Below are positions 1-7,001 of a stretch of 20,771 nucleotides of DNA, one piece after another. The DNA is from an uncultured Mollicutes bacterium. GTDB lineage: Bacteria; Bacillota_I; Bacilli_A; RFN20; CAG-288. Below the pieces are notes generated by a model. That model made no database searches and was not told the DNA's origin. It saw only the letters and a program-made list of their open reading frames with translations. Numbering within the stretch: position 1 is the stretch's first letter; each line of letters opens with the position of its first letter. Both the position numbers and the translations under genes were made by a program. The stretch covers positions 1 through 20,771 of the forward strand of contig URQF01000014.1 in NCBI GenBank assembly GCA_900549915.1, given 5' to 3'.

Positions 1-71
1 TTTTTTTTTTTTTAATGATACGGCGACCACCGAGATCTACACTCTTTCCCTACACGACGCTCTTCCGATCT
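1..71 (+). other. Poly-T plus Illumina P5/TruSeq adapter (sequencing artefact)
   Basis: Bases 1-13 are T. Bases 14-71 match the 58-base Illumina P5/TruSeq universal adapter, from AATGATACGGCGACCACCGA to GCTCTTCCGATCT. Read on the minus strand it encodes IGRASCRERV, a peptide that recurs as a contaminant in protein databases. Genomic sequence begins at 72. The contig end is an untrimmed read end, not biology. Confidence 0.99.
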
Positions 72-330
72 GGCAGTATTGGAAAGCATAGCTGAAGTCA
101 TTGTATAGGGAGTAGAGCTGCTTCTTTGTATAGTCTCCATCATAATAGTAAACTCTTCCTTCAATAGAAGTATTGAAAGGAGGTAATGTCTCTATGGAAG
201 AATCATTGACACGGATTAAACCTCTGTCTGACCGGATGTATCCGACCGACAGAGAATAGACATCCTCGCTTTTCGCGCAGCTGGTCCTTAACAGAAACGG
301 TATAAAAAGGAAGACTTTTTTCTTATTCAT
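72..330 (-). CDS. Putative lipoprotein, 3'-truncated at contig end
   Basis: The product is not recognised. The chosen start is the ATG at 330, because from there the protein opens with a lipoprotein signal: a basic stretch (NKKK), a hydrophobic core (VFLFIPFLL) and a lipobox. With the standard code the lipobox reads L-R-T-S-C, which is poor. The R is an AGG codon (286-288), and as Met it becomes L-M-T-S-C, a reasonable lipobox with Cys18 as the lipidated residue. An in-frame upstream ATG lies at 360. Neither start has a clear ribosome site. The rest is a short polar extracytoplasmic segment. The reading frame runs on into the adapter, so everything encoded below base 72 is artificial and the true C-terminus is missing. 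Confidence 0.6.
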
Positions 331-468
331 GAATAAAAATATGCTATCAAAAGAACGCATCTATTTTATCAGATTTTTAATCTGTAAAGTATAGTCGAGA
401 ACATCTTCCGGTTCGTCACGCAAAAGAGCTAATTGGTAAAAAAATAGGAAAAAACGGATCTTGAGGAA

Positions 469-1266
469 TTAAGCTTCTTTCACTCGCCCTGTTCTCTGAT
501 TTTTAACTTTTTTAACGGCAAGATTAATAAGAGAAAAGACAAGGAACGGAACAAAGTTACAGATAAGCCTACATCCAAGATAAACAAAGTAATAACCAAC
601 AAACGGAATTCTCGGTCTTACCAAAGTGTCTAGAACCGGTATCGTTGCCGGTCCCTTTGGGTTCAAGAAGAAGTAATTTAGTTTTGTATTCGGATCCAAG
701 TGTAAGGCAATAGAGTTGCCCGCTACTGCTAAAAGGGTAAAGAAAACAAAGAGGGGGATGGAACGTAAGAAGCAGATAACGCCTTTTTTTGAATACCTTT
801 CGTTGGAGAAGAATAGGAAAGTGCCAGAAGCAATAATCAACACATGGTAGATGCCGGAGTGAATGCAGCTGATGATATATGGCTGGTCAAATAACGTCGT
901 TGGATTAACGAAATAGCAGATTCCGGCTGTTGTCCTGATAAAAGCAAGGTAGCCATTGACACAGTCTTTGAATTTTCCTTCTTTTAAGAAATAAGGGAGA
1001 GGAAGAATCAGCAAAGCAGTAGAGCAAAGTTGTAAAGGAACCAGAGACCAATCTGCCCTGTGAAGAACAAAATCGAAAATCATCTTTCCGATGTCCATCG
1101 CGACGAGATTCAATCCCGTAATCGTTAGAATCAAATCACGCTTCTTTTGCTTCTCCTTGCCTTGGAAGTGATATCCGAAATAGATTGCTATTCCTAACAA
1201 AACGATAGCAAGCAAGACAAAGAATATATGAAATAAGCCGAATTTAACAGGCGGATGTTTCCACAT
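469..1266 (-). CDS. YwaF/TIGR02206-type integral membrane protein
   Basis: A 265-residue polytopic membrane protein with about six or seven hydrophobic segments. It resembles the YwaF family (TIGR02206), whose function is unknown: a P-L-Q-L-C motif follows a short polar loop, then come an N-P-T-T-L-F stretch and a later S-C-I-H-S-G-I-Y-H segment in the positions expected for the family. The start at 1266 is preferred over the longer ATG at 1314 because GAGGAG lies 9 bases upstream of it. AGG codons fall inside membrane segments (A-F-I-R-T-T and L-G-C-R-L-I-C under the standard code); reading them as Met makes these segments uniformly hydrophobic. The C-terminal tail is basic, as expected for a cytoplasmic end. 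The gene is divergent from the NusG-II gene, and no terminator is obvious downstream. Confidence 0.7.
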   Translation of the reverse strand: MWKHPPVKFGLFHIFFVLLAIVLLGIAIYFGYHFQGKEKQKKRDLILTITGLNLVAMDIGKMIFDFVLHRADWSLVPLQLCSTALLILPLPYFLKEGKFKDCVNGYLAFIRTTAGICYFVNPTTLFDQPYIISCIHSGIYHVLIIASGTFLFFSNERYSKKGVICFLRSIPLFVFFTLLAVAGNSIALHLDPNTKLNYFFLNPKGPATIPVLDTLVRPRIPFVGYYFVYLGCRLICNFVPFLVFSLINLAVKKVKNQRTGRVKEA

Positions 1267-1354
1267 CAGAGTAATCTCCTCTTCGAATTGATTTTTAATT
1301 CTACCATAAAACATGCTCTTTGTCTCAACTTTTTATTGGCCTTAGCTATCTTCA

Positions 1355-1391
1355 TAGCCATAGAAGCCGATTTTCGATATAATAAACAGCA
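1355..1391 (+). promoter_or_regulatory. Sigma-A-like promoter directly before the NusG-II gene (leaderless)
   Basis: A perfect -10 box TATAAT lies at 1378-1383. A weak -35 (TAGCCA, 1355-1360) stands 17 bases upstream. The predicted transcription start is at about 1390, and the ATG is at 1392 with no Shine-Dalgarno sequence, so the mRNA would be leaderless or nearly so. Confidence 0.6.
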
Positions 1392-1922
1392 ATGAAAACT
1401 ACCAATAGTCAAACTGAAAACAACCAGAAACAAGAGGATGCTCTCCTTCTTTCTCTGAAAATCCATCCGTTAAAAGATGGGATTCTTTTAGTGGTATCTA
1501 TTTTCGTCATTGTTCTCATTTTCTTGGTTAGTTACTATTCCCGCCCTAAGACGGATCCAAAAACCTTATTTGTCCAAATCAAATATCAGGATACACTTCT
1601 TTACGACAAGAACGACCCGGAGAAAAAGACAAACATTTCCTTCCCACGTGAGGGAGAAAAGAAAGTATCCTTCACCAAAGAAGACGGCAGTCTTTACCTA
1701 GGAGAAGAGAAAGAATTTGTCTTCCAAGGGAAAGGCATCACCTTCACTCTTTACGATGACTATTCCATTCAAGTTCTTCACGATGATGTGGAATGCAAAG
1801 ACTATGACTGTTCCAGACAGGGAAGAATCTATCAACCTTATTTACCGATTGTCTGCCTTCCCAATACAATCCAGGCAAGGATCATTTCTACGGATGCTGG
1901 TTTCCCGGAGATAGACGCATAA
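1392..1922 (+). CDS. NusG domain II-containing membrane-anchored protein
   Basis: A 176-residue protein. Residues 1-28 are polar and cytoplasmic, about 29-49 form one transmembrane helix, and the rest is extracytoplasmic. The C-terminal half carries the NusG domain II signature: V-E-C-x4-C, then G-R-I-Y-Q-P, then I-V-C-L-P-N. These stand-alone domain II proteins are not transcription factors. They usually sit beside Gx transporters and flavin- or quinone-linked redox genes. Here the stop codon overlaps the start of the Gx transporter gene (TAATG), so the two are translationally coupled. The ATG at 1392 follows a TATAAT box by 8 bases and has no ribosome site. The cysteine pair could be redox-active; that is inference. 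Confidence 0.8.
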   Translation: MKTTNSQTENNQKQEDALLLSLKIHPLKDGILLVVSIFVIVLIFLVSYYSRPKTDPKTLFVQIKYQDTLLYDKNDPEKKTNISFPREGEKKVSFTKEDGSLYLGEEKEFVFQGKGITFTLYDDYSIQVLHDDVECKDYDCSRQGRIYQPYLPIVCLPNTIQARIISTDAGFPEIDA

Positions 1923-2461
1923 TGAAAAGAAACACACGTATTACCACGCTTCGAAGGGTAACCTTAGCCAGGAGGACAGCCCTTTCCGTCGGACTCCATT
2001 ACCTAGAATCCAGGATACCGCCATTTGTACCCGTTCCTGGATTCCGCTTAGGTCTAGCCAATATTGTCTCCTTATTTGTCCTTTATTATTATGGAGGGGC
2101 AAGCTACCTCTTTGTCAGGGCAGTAAAAACCTTAATCGTTGCTCTCATATCAACCGGCTTCAATGTAGCCTTCTTCAGGTCCTTAAGCGGAACTATCCTA
2201 GCTGTTATAGTCTCTCTTCTACTCTACTACCTAATCAAGCCATCGATTTATATCGTCTCCCTCTTTGGTTCTCTCTTCCATACCATAGGACAGCTCCTTG
2301 CATACGCCATTTTCTTCTCGACACCTTATATCTTCTATTACATCATTATCCTTGGCCCGATTTCCTTAGTAACTGGTATCCTAAGGGCAATTATAAACAG
2401 GCTCCTATTAAAGAAGATTCCAAGAAGTATCCGATTAAGTGAAACAAAACGGCGCTCCTAA
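1922..2461 (+). CDS. Gx transporter family protein (heptaprenyl diphosphate synthase component I-like)
   Basis: A 179-residue polytopic protein of the Gx transporter family (Pfam Gx_transp), often annotated heptaprenyl diphosphate synthase component I but structurally closer to ECF-type substrate-binding membrane components. Diagnostic stretches are L-E-S-R-I-P near residue 30, P-G-F-R-L-G-L-A-N-I-V around 40, S-L-S-G-T near 90, and L-F-H-T-I-G-Q-L-L-A near 120. The ATG overlaps the stop codon of the preceding NusG-II gene. AGG codons fall in hydrophobic stretches (L-F-V-R-A and F-F-R-S-L-S-G under the standard code) and fit better as Met. The substrate is unknown; prenyl or quinone precursors are the usual guess. 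A terminator hairpin begins inside its last codons. Confidence 0.8.
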   Translation: MKRNTRITTLRRVTLARRTALSVGLHYLESRIPPFVPVPGFRLGLANIVSLFVLYYYGGASYLFVRAVKTLIVALISTGFNVAFFRSLSGTILAVIVSLLLYYLIKPSIYIVSLFGSLFHTIGQLLAYAIFFSTPYIFYYIIILGPISLVTGILRAIINRLLLKKIPRSIRLSETKRRS

Positions 2462-2477
2462 AGAAAGCGCTGTTTTT
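2449..2477 (+). terminator. Intrinsic terminator after the NusG-II/Gx operon
   Basis: ACGGCGCT (2449-2456) pairs with AGCGCTGT (2466-2473), 8 bp with one G-U, followed by a short T run. It overlaps the stop codon of the Gx gene. Confidence 0.85.
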
Positions 2478-2597
2478 ATTTCAAAGCAAAGACGCAAAGA
2501 AAAAGGAAAAACAGTAGATTAAAATATCGGTAATATATCGGATTCATCGAAATTTAGGCAAAATTTATAAAATAGTAAAAATATCTGTTTTTCTTCT

Positions 2598-2625
2598 TTG
2601 AAAGCGCTTTACTATAAGCTATAAT
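2598..2625 (+). promoter_or_regulatory. Promoter of the Fic gene with embedded cre-like box
   Basis: The -35 TTGAAA (2598-2603) and -10 TATAAT (2620-2625) are 16 bases apart. Between them lies TGAAAGCGCTTTAC (2599-2612), matching 12 of 14 positions of the CcpA catabolite-responsive element, including its whole palindromic core. A protein bound there would block RNA polymerase. Confidence 0.65.
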
Positions 2626-2671
2626 ATCAGTAATTCCTAACAGTCCACAGGAAGAAAGGAGCAATTGCAAA

Positions 2672-3367
2672 ATGAATCTGCAGTATCGGGACCAGATGCC
2701 TAGGAGTGCCGAACAGGAGCGAAAACTGATTGACGATAACCTTATCGACCTTGTCTACAACGCAGCTTATCTAGAAGGTGTTCGCCTTACCTACGTGGAA
2801 GCACGAGACTTCATCCTAGGAGGAAAGGACCCAGTCAAACCCTATCCGACCGGACTATTAAAAATTAAGAATCTGAAAACTGCCTACTGCCGTCTGAAAG
2901 ACGAAGATATCATCGCTAAGCCGACAGACCTAGAAACATTATGTGAGCTCAACCGAATCATCAACGGACGAGGAGTCAGTCACGATGGAGGACGAATCCG
3001 TTCTTCCTTCGTCACCATCACCGGAACCGATTATGCGCCGGAAATTCCTGACTCTTATGAAGTGAACTATAAAATCCGTGACATTGTCGAAAGCAAGAAG
3101 ACTTATGTCGAGCGTGGACTTGACTTATACTGCTACCTGAGGAAAACAGAGGTCTTCTATGACGGAAACAAGAGAAGTGCAAACCTGTTATGCAACCAGT
3201 TCCTGCTTCGCCATGGACAGGGCATCTTCTCCATCCGGCCAGAACGCAATGACCAATTCCTCAAGCTTCTTCTTGAATACTATAAGAGCGATAACGCTGA
3301 GAAACTCAAAGAGTTCATCTACGAGAACTGCTTCCTCAAAGATGCTTCTCTTCCTTACGTGGACTAA
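2672..3367 (+). CDS. Fic-family protein with non-canonical active site
   Basis: A 231-residue Fic-fold protein. Fic enzymes usually transfer AMP or another phosphate-containing group to target proteins through H-x-F-x-(D/E)-G-N-(G/K)-R. Here the motif is E160-V-F-Y-D-G-N-K-R168: Phe, Asp, Gly, Asn, Lys and Arg are kept, but the catalytic His is Glu. Residues 30-40 (N-A-A-Y-L-E35-G-V-R-L-T) resemble the N-terminal inhibitory helix, (S/T)-x-x-x-E-(G/N), with the inhibitory Glu present. The protein may therefore be inactive as an AMP-transferase, do different chemistry, or act by binding. The residue three before E160 is an AGG codon, read as Met. The ATG has AAGGAG 10 bases upstream. It is a single-gene unit with its own promoter and terminator, and no antitoxin-like gene is adjacent. 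Confidence 0.85.
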   Translation: MNLQYRDQMPRSAEQERKLIDDNLIDLVYNAAYLEGVRLTYVEARDFILGGKDPVKPYPTGLLKIKNLKTAYCRLKDEDIIAKPTDLETLCELNRIINGRGVSHDGGRIRSSFVTITGTDYAPEIPDSYEVNYKIRDIVESKKTYVERGLDLYCYLRKTEVFYDGNKRSANLLCNQFLLRHGQGIFSIRPERNDQFLKLLLEYYKSDNAEKLKEFIYENCFLKDASLPYVD

Positions 3368-3384
3368 GGATACAAGAAAACATA

Positions 3385-3432
3385 AAGGACTGTTTAAAAC
3401 CAAGGTTGGATCTTGGTTAACAGTCCTTTTTT
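3385..3432 (+). terminator. Strong intrinsic terminator after the Fic gene
   Basis: AAGGACTGTT and AACCAAG (3385-3404) pair with CTTGGTT and AACAGTCCTT (3412-3428) across a small internal bulge, followed by a T run to 3432. Confidence 0.9.
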
Positions 3433-3604
3433 GGTCTAGGTTTGATAACCTATCTGCCTAATGCAATTGCTAAATTGAGGGCAAACGTATCGGCTATTTT
3501 AGGTTCGCACCTCCTAAGGCAGGTAAGTCTTCAAGAACAGGAAATGATTTACTTCCTAAGACGACTTTTTGAAGGAAGTTTTCTTTGGCAGAGCACCGAC
3601 CGTA
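3433..3604. other. Intergenic stretch with an open frame lacking a start; possible gene remnant
   Basis: On the plus strand a frame stays open from 3421 to a TAA at 3612-3614. It has no ATG in a useful position and no ribosome site, and contains L-G-S-H-L-L and F-L-R-R-L-F-E-G-S-F. On the minus strand a short open frame ends K-I-A-D-T-F-A-L-N-L-A-I-A-L-G-R. Small hairpins also occur, for example AGGTT-TGAT-AACCT near 3438. I recognise neither peptide. This could be decayed coding sequence next to the mobile element. Confidence 0.3.
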
Positions 3605-4265
3605 TCAGGGCTTAATTCTTTTGTAGATTAAAAACGCCGTAGAGAAGAACAAATAGTTGAATTTGTTTTTTTGCCTAATATAGGCAAGCTTTATCTTCCG
3701 TATATATCCAAATTCCTTCCACTCTAAGCGGTTAAGAGATTTCTTTACTGCCTTGGTTTTCTTCCATCCTTCTTTGCGAGAAATTTTCGATATCATGAAT
3801 ATGAAGTTTGAAAAATTGACGTATATCAAATAATTCAAGTAGACACTCAACTCAGTATTTTGGATAGGATACTTATCTTTAATTTGAATCAGTTCGTTAA
3901 TAATAAAGAAGACATTATCCGCAATCTTTGATAATTTTTTCTTATCTTGAACAGGCTCTGTCGACTGTCCGCTAATTCCAACGTTGTAAACATATACGCA
4001 AAAGTCTTTAGCTTCAAAACTGTTGGACAGGGCAAAACATAAGGCGCAAAACAGGTTGTCGGTAAAGAATAATTTTGACGGAAAACTATAGGATACAGCT
4101 TTTAACACATCCGTTTTGATAACAATATCCCACCTACCGATTCCTGACAGATTCTTGCTGTTTGGAAAACGAAACAATTGCTCTTTCTTTGTAGAGACGT
4201 TAACGACTTTATGAGACACAACAAGCAAATCCTTTTCATAGGAGTCTAGAAATTCCATAAGCTTG
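3605..4265 (-). pseudogene. Probable 3' remnant of a family 2 glycosyltransferase, cut by IS66
   Basis: About 220 codons resembling the C-terminal half of a GT2-type glycosyltransferase: a W-D-I-V-I-K-T-D-V-L segment, then F-F-T-D-N-L-F-C-A-L-C-F-A-L (the position of the E/D-D catalytic-base region), then V-Y-V-Y-N-V-G-I-S-G, and a basic C-terminus. The N-terminal nucleotide-sugar domain with its DxD motif is absent. The open frame continues to an ATG at 4342, but those first codons lie inside the IS66 left end, so the gene body stops at the element boundary. The missing 5' half is not on the far side of the element, where pepO begins after 120 bases. The family assignment is tentative. The gene looks more AT-rich than its neighbours. 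Confidence 0.5.
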
Positions 4266-4284
4266 GAGAGCGTAATTTCGACCC
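4266..4284 (+). repeat. IS66 left inverted repeat
   Basis: GAGAGCGTAATTTCGACCC. The right end in reverse complement is GAGAGCGTAATTTCCTCCC. The first 14 bases are identical, and two bases differ afterwards. Confidence 0.85.
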
Positions 4285-4334
4285 TATAGTTTTCAATTCC
4301 TTGGTTTCCTAGAATGCTTTCGGAGGATTTTAGG

Positions 4335-4610
4335 ATGAGCAAACCCGAAAACTATTTTAGTGAACTAGTGAAAGAGTATCGTGAAAGAACGATGACAAGG
4401 AAAGAATTCTGTAAAAGGAAAGGTATCTCCTATACTGCCTTGCACTATGCCATCGTTAAAGTAAGAAAGCGAGAAGAGAAAGAAGAACCAGCTGGTTTTG
4501 TTCAGCTGAGCACAACCAAAGATAAAGTCACCTTTCAATTTGGTAAAAATCATCTAGATGTCACCATAGAGATTTCTTCCTTAATTGAGATTCTAGAGAA
4601 AATACTATGA
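4335..4610 (+). CDS. tnpA: IS66 accessory protein TnpA
   Basis: A 91-residue basic protein in the tnpA position of the element. Residues about 18-40 look like a helix-turn-helix (T-R-K-E-F-C-K-R-K-G-I-S-Y-T-A-L), as expected for the DNA-binding IS66 TnpA. Several of those R residues are AGG codons and should be read as Met. The start at 4335 is chosen over an upstream ATG at 4314 because GGAGG (4322-4326) lies 8 bases before it. The stop overlaps the tnpB start (ATGA), so the two are translationally coupled. The exact role of TnpA in IS66 transposition is not settled, but it is needed for efficient movement in studied elements. Confidence 0.85.
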   Translation: MSKPENYFSELVKEYRERTMTRKEFCKRKGISYTALHYAIVKVRKREEKEEPAGFVQLSTTKDKVTFQFGKNHLDVTIEISSLIEILEKIL

Positions 4611-4963
4611 TTGATTTATCTTCGATTAAGGGAGTATATCTCTATACTGGCTTGACGGATAGGAGATCAGGAATAAAAAGACTAAGTATTAAAGTAGCAT
4701 CTGACTTTCAAAAAGAAGACAGGACAGGATGCTTGTTCCTTTTCTGTGGAAAGAACAAGAAGTCATTGAAAGCATTAGAGTTTACAGAAGATGGAGTATG
4801 GCTTTATCAAAAGAGACTCGATGCCAATACCTTTAAATGGCCAAAGAATATACAAGAGACAAAAACAGTCTTAGAAGAGAGACAATTAAGAAGATTGTTA
4901 GATGGTCTTTTTATTGTTTGTAACTCACCTGGATGTGAACATAGAGGAGTAATAAGATATTAG
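4607..4963 (+). CDS. tnpB: IS66 accessory protein TnpB (IS66 Orf2)
   Basis: A 118-residue protein of the IS66 Orf2/TnpB family (unrelated to the RNA-guided IS200/IS605 TnpB). It has the expected series: V-Y-L-Y-T-G-L-T-D-x-R-S-G-I near residue 10-22, L-F-L-F-C-G-K-N-K-K around 43-52, W-L-Y-Q-K-R-L-D around 65-72, F-K-W-P near 77, and L-R-R-L-L-D-G-L near 94. In the family the x of T-D-x-R is Met. Here it is an AGG codon (4661-4663), one of the cleanest proofs that AGG means Met. It overlaps tnpA by four bases. A gap of 100 bases then precedes tnpC. Confidence 0.92.
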   Translation: MIDLSSIKGVYLYTGLTDRRSGIKRLSIKVASDFQKEDRTGCLFLFCGKNKKSLKALEFTEDGVWLYQKRLDANTFKWPKNIQETKTVLEERQLRRLLDGLFIVCNSPGCEHRGVIRY

Positions 4964-5028
4964 CCAAATTATATCTTAGGTTAGAAGTCGAAATGCTTAA
5001 AAAAGACTCTAAAATAAGCTTGGTCTGA

Positions 5029-5063
5029 TTTTAAATAACGTGTATTTTTTGTATAATAAATAC
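5029..5063 (+). promoter_or_regulatory. Internal promoter before tnpC (leaderless)
   Basis: TATAAT at 5052-5057 is separated from the chosen ATG (5064) by six bases. The -35 region (TTTTAA, 5029-5034) is weak. No ribosome site precedes the ATG, so the transposase may be made from a leaderless transcript, independent of tnpAB. Confidence 0.5.
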
Positions 5064-6923
5064 ATGAAAAACATGGATTTAAGTAAGCTGACGGATGCAG
5101 AAATTATCGATAGGTTCGGACCTGCTGCTCCATCAATTATCCAACTCAAAAATAACCTTGAACAATCAAATACAAGGCTTGCTGAATCCAATGATAAGTT
5201 AAAGGAAACCCAATCAGAGCTTTCCAGGTTTGACAATAAGTTAAAGCAAGCTGAATCCAAGCTCACTAAGTCTGACAATAAACTAAAGAAGACAGAAATA
5301 AAGCTCACTAAGTCTGATAATAAACTAAAGAAGACAGAAGCAAAGCTGACGATAACAACGGACAAATTGAAGAAAGCACAAGCCAAGCTTGCTGAAGCGA
5401 ACTTCTTTGTTCAACAGCTTTATAATGCCATTGACGAAAAGAATCATAAATTATTCAAGCAACTCAAAGAGAGATTCGCTCCTGGAACAAAGATCAAATA
5501 TACAGATAGCGTTGATGAACCTTACTCGGAAGAAACACAGAGAACTGTTAAAGCAAAGCAAAAGGCAGGAAGAAAAGAAGGAACAAAGAACGGAGACCAC
5601 TTTGATTTTTCTAATGTCGAACTCCAACATAAAGTGATTGGCCATCCAGAAAACAACGAAACACCAAAGCAGTTTTATAAAATTGATATTATCCCAGCAA
5701 AAGCAATCGTTACGGAATACTCAATCTACGATGACGGAGAAAGGCCGGATCAATTTGGCGAGTCTTTCCTCACCCCGTCTTTAGCTGGCTATATTTCTTC
5801 TAGAAAGTTCCAATATTGTTTACCGCTCTATCGACTGGAAACCGTACTTAGAGAAACCGGTGTTCCGGTTTCTCGAGCACAACTAGCCGATTACTGTAGG
5901 ACAATCGGGCTTGAGCTAGAGCCGATAGCAAAAGAAATCACAAACGCCTTGACTCATCCTCAATTTGGAGCAGTCCATGCAGATGAGACTACATTAAAAG
6001 TAATCAAAACCAAAGAAGGGAAAAAGAAAGATTGCCGAAGGTTTGTCTGTACTTCGAATAGGTGGGAGCCTCATCAAGCTGCAGTATATCAATTTGAGGT
6101 TGACCGAAGTGCAGATAGAATCATTCGATTCTTCTCGGATTATCGTGGAACAGTACTTTGTGATGATTATGCAGGGTATGATCGGCTAAAGAAAGAGTCC
6201 CTGGATCAAATCAAGTTAGCACGTTGTTGGTTCCACTGGAGAAAGAGATTCGAGGATATTGTTCTCTTTGTTGAAAAATCAGCAAAAGAGAATGGCCAGT
6301 ATAGGCAAGATGATAAGGAAAAAAGCAAAGCGGTCGGGGAAGCAAAGAAAAAAGAATCTTATTCAAGAAAAGTGCTGAATAGGATGGATGAGCTATTTGC
6401 GATTGAAAAGAGATGTATAGGTAAAACCGCAGATGAGGTTCTGAAGATAAGACAGAGAGAGTCTAAGCCGATTGTAGAAGCTTTGTTTTCTATGCTTAGG
6501 CAGGATTTGCCAAGTAGGACAGGTGCTCTTTTAGATGCCGCAAAATATGGCTTGAAAATAGAAGAAGATTTAAAGGGCTTTTTAGATAACCCTTATCTTG
6601 AAAGGTCAAATAATCGCTGTGAACGGGCGGTAAAAGACTTTGTCAGGAGTAGAAAGAACTTTTTGTTCAGTTACTCTTTAGATGGTGCTAAAGCAGCGGG
6701 CATCATTAGGACAGTTGTAAGAACAGCTCGAATCAATGGATTAGACCCAGAGAAGTATATCAGCTATGTTCTCAAGCAGTTCTCCACAAAAGAAAGCTCC
6801 ATAAATGCTAGGAATAACATTCAGTCTCTTCTCCCTTGGTCGATCAAACTTCCGAAAGAGTTAAAAGGAGACTTGAAAAAGTTACCTGCCGATTTACAAA
6901 AACAGCTGGAAACAAAAGACTGA
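5064..6923 (+). CDS. tnpC: IS66 transposase TnpC with expanded coiled coil
   Basis: A 619-residue DDE transposase, longer than most IS66 TnpC. Order of parts: an N-terminal leucine-rich coiled coil (about residues 25-115) built from 14-residue repeats; a basic linker; a region in the place of the IS66 zinc finger that lacks its Cys pairs, keeping only the flanking I-I-P-A-K; and the catalytic core. Core residues visible are D307 (H-A-D-E-T), D367 (L-C-D-D-Y-A-G-Y) and E520 (N-N-R-C-E-R-A). The R-K-N-F-L-F-S motif and T-A-R-I-N-G-L-D-P end are typical. AGG codons at 6645-6647 (F-V-M-S-R-K-N) and 6708-6710 suit Met. An alternative GTG start at 5040 adds eight residues but would lie upstream of the -10 box. 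Confidence 0.9.
   Translation: MKNMDLSKLTDAEIIDRFGPAAPSIIQLKNNLEQSNTRLAESNDKLKETQSELSRFDNKLKQAESKLTKSDNKLKKTEIKLTKSDNKLKKTEAKLTITTDKLKKAQAKLAEANFFVQQLYNAIDEKNHKLFKQLKERFAPGTKIKYTDSVDEPYSEETQRTVKAKQKAGRKEGTKNGDHFDFSNVELQHKVIGHPENNETPKQFYKIDIIPAKAIVTEYSIYDDGERPDQFGESFLTPSLAGYISSRKFQYCLPLYRLETVLRETGVPVSRAQLADYCRTIGLELEPIAKEITNALTHPQFGAVHADETTLKVIKTKEGKKKDCRRFVCTSNRWEPHQAAVYQFEVDRSADRIIRFFSDYRGTVLCDDYAGYDRLKKESLDQIKLARCWFHWRKRFEDIVLFVEKSAKENGQYRQDDKEKSKAVGEAKKKESYSRKVLNRMDELFAIEKRCIGKTADEVLKIRQRESKPIVEALFSMLRQDLPSRTGALLDAAKYGLKIEEDLKGFLDNPYLERSNNRCERAVKDFVRSRKNFLFSYSLDGAKAAGIIRTVVRTARINGLDPEKYISYVLKQFSTKESSINARNNIQSLLPWSIKLPKELKGDLKKLPADLQKQLETKD
5217..5394 (+). repeat. 42-bp tandem repeat encoding the TnpC coiled coil
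   Basis: Four or so copies of a 42-bp (14-codon) unit. Copies at 5259-5300 and 5301-5342 are almost identical; copies at 5217-5258 and 5343-5384 are diverged. Each encodes a form of K-L-T-K-S-D-N-K-L-K-K-T-E-x, two heptads of a coiled coil. The near-identical pair indicates recent duplication. Confidence 0.88.
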
Positions 6924-6928
6924 CAAAA

Positions 6929-6972
6929 AAAGAGATGATTAAGGCTTAAACACCAAAGTCATCTCTTTGTTT
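6929..6972 (+). terminator. Terminator hairpin after tnpC
   Basis: AAAGAGATGA (6929-6938) pairs perfectly with TCATCTCTTT (6959-6968), then GTTT. An A run on the other flank could let it work in both directions. Confidence 0.75.
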
Positions 6973-7001
6973 ATCGAAAACAAACACTGCTTAGACAAGG
7001 G

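Noticed and set aside
3605..4342. The full 245-codon minus-strand frame as an intact gene
   Set aside because: Its first 25 or so codons lie inside the IS66 end and the catalytic N-terminal half is absent, so it is called a remnant.
4607..4963. TnpB as an RNA-guided nuclease of the IS200/IS605 type
   Set aside because: It is the unrelated IS66 Orf2 protein that shares the name; it is 118 residues long with no RuvC motif.
5217..5394. Repeats as a CRISPR array
   Set aside because: The units are contiguous, in frame, have no spacers and encode a coiled coil.
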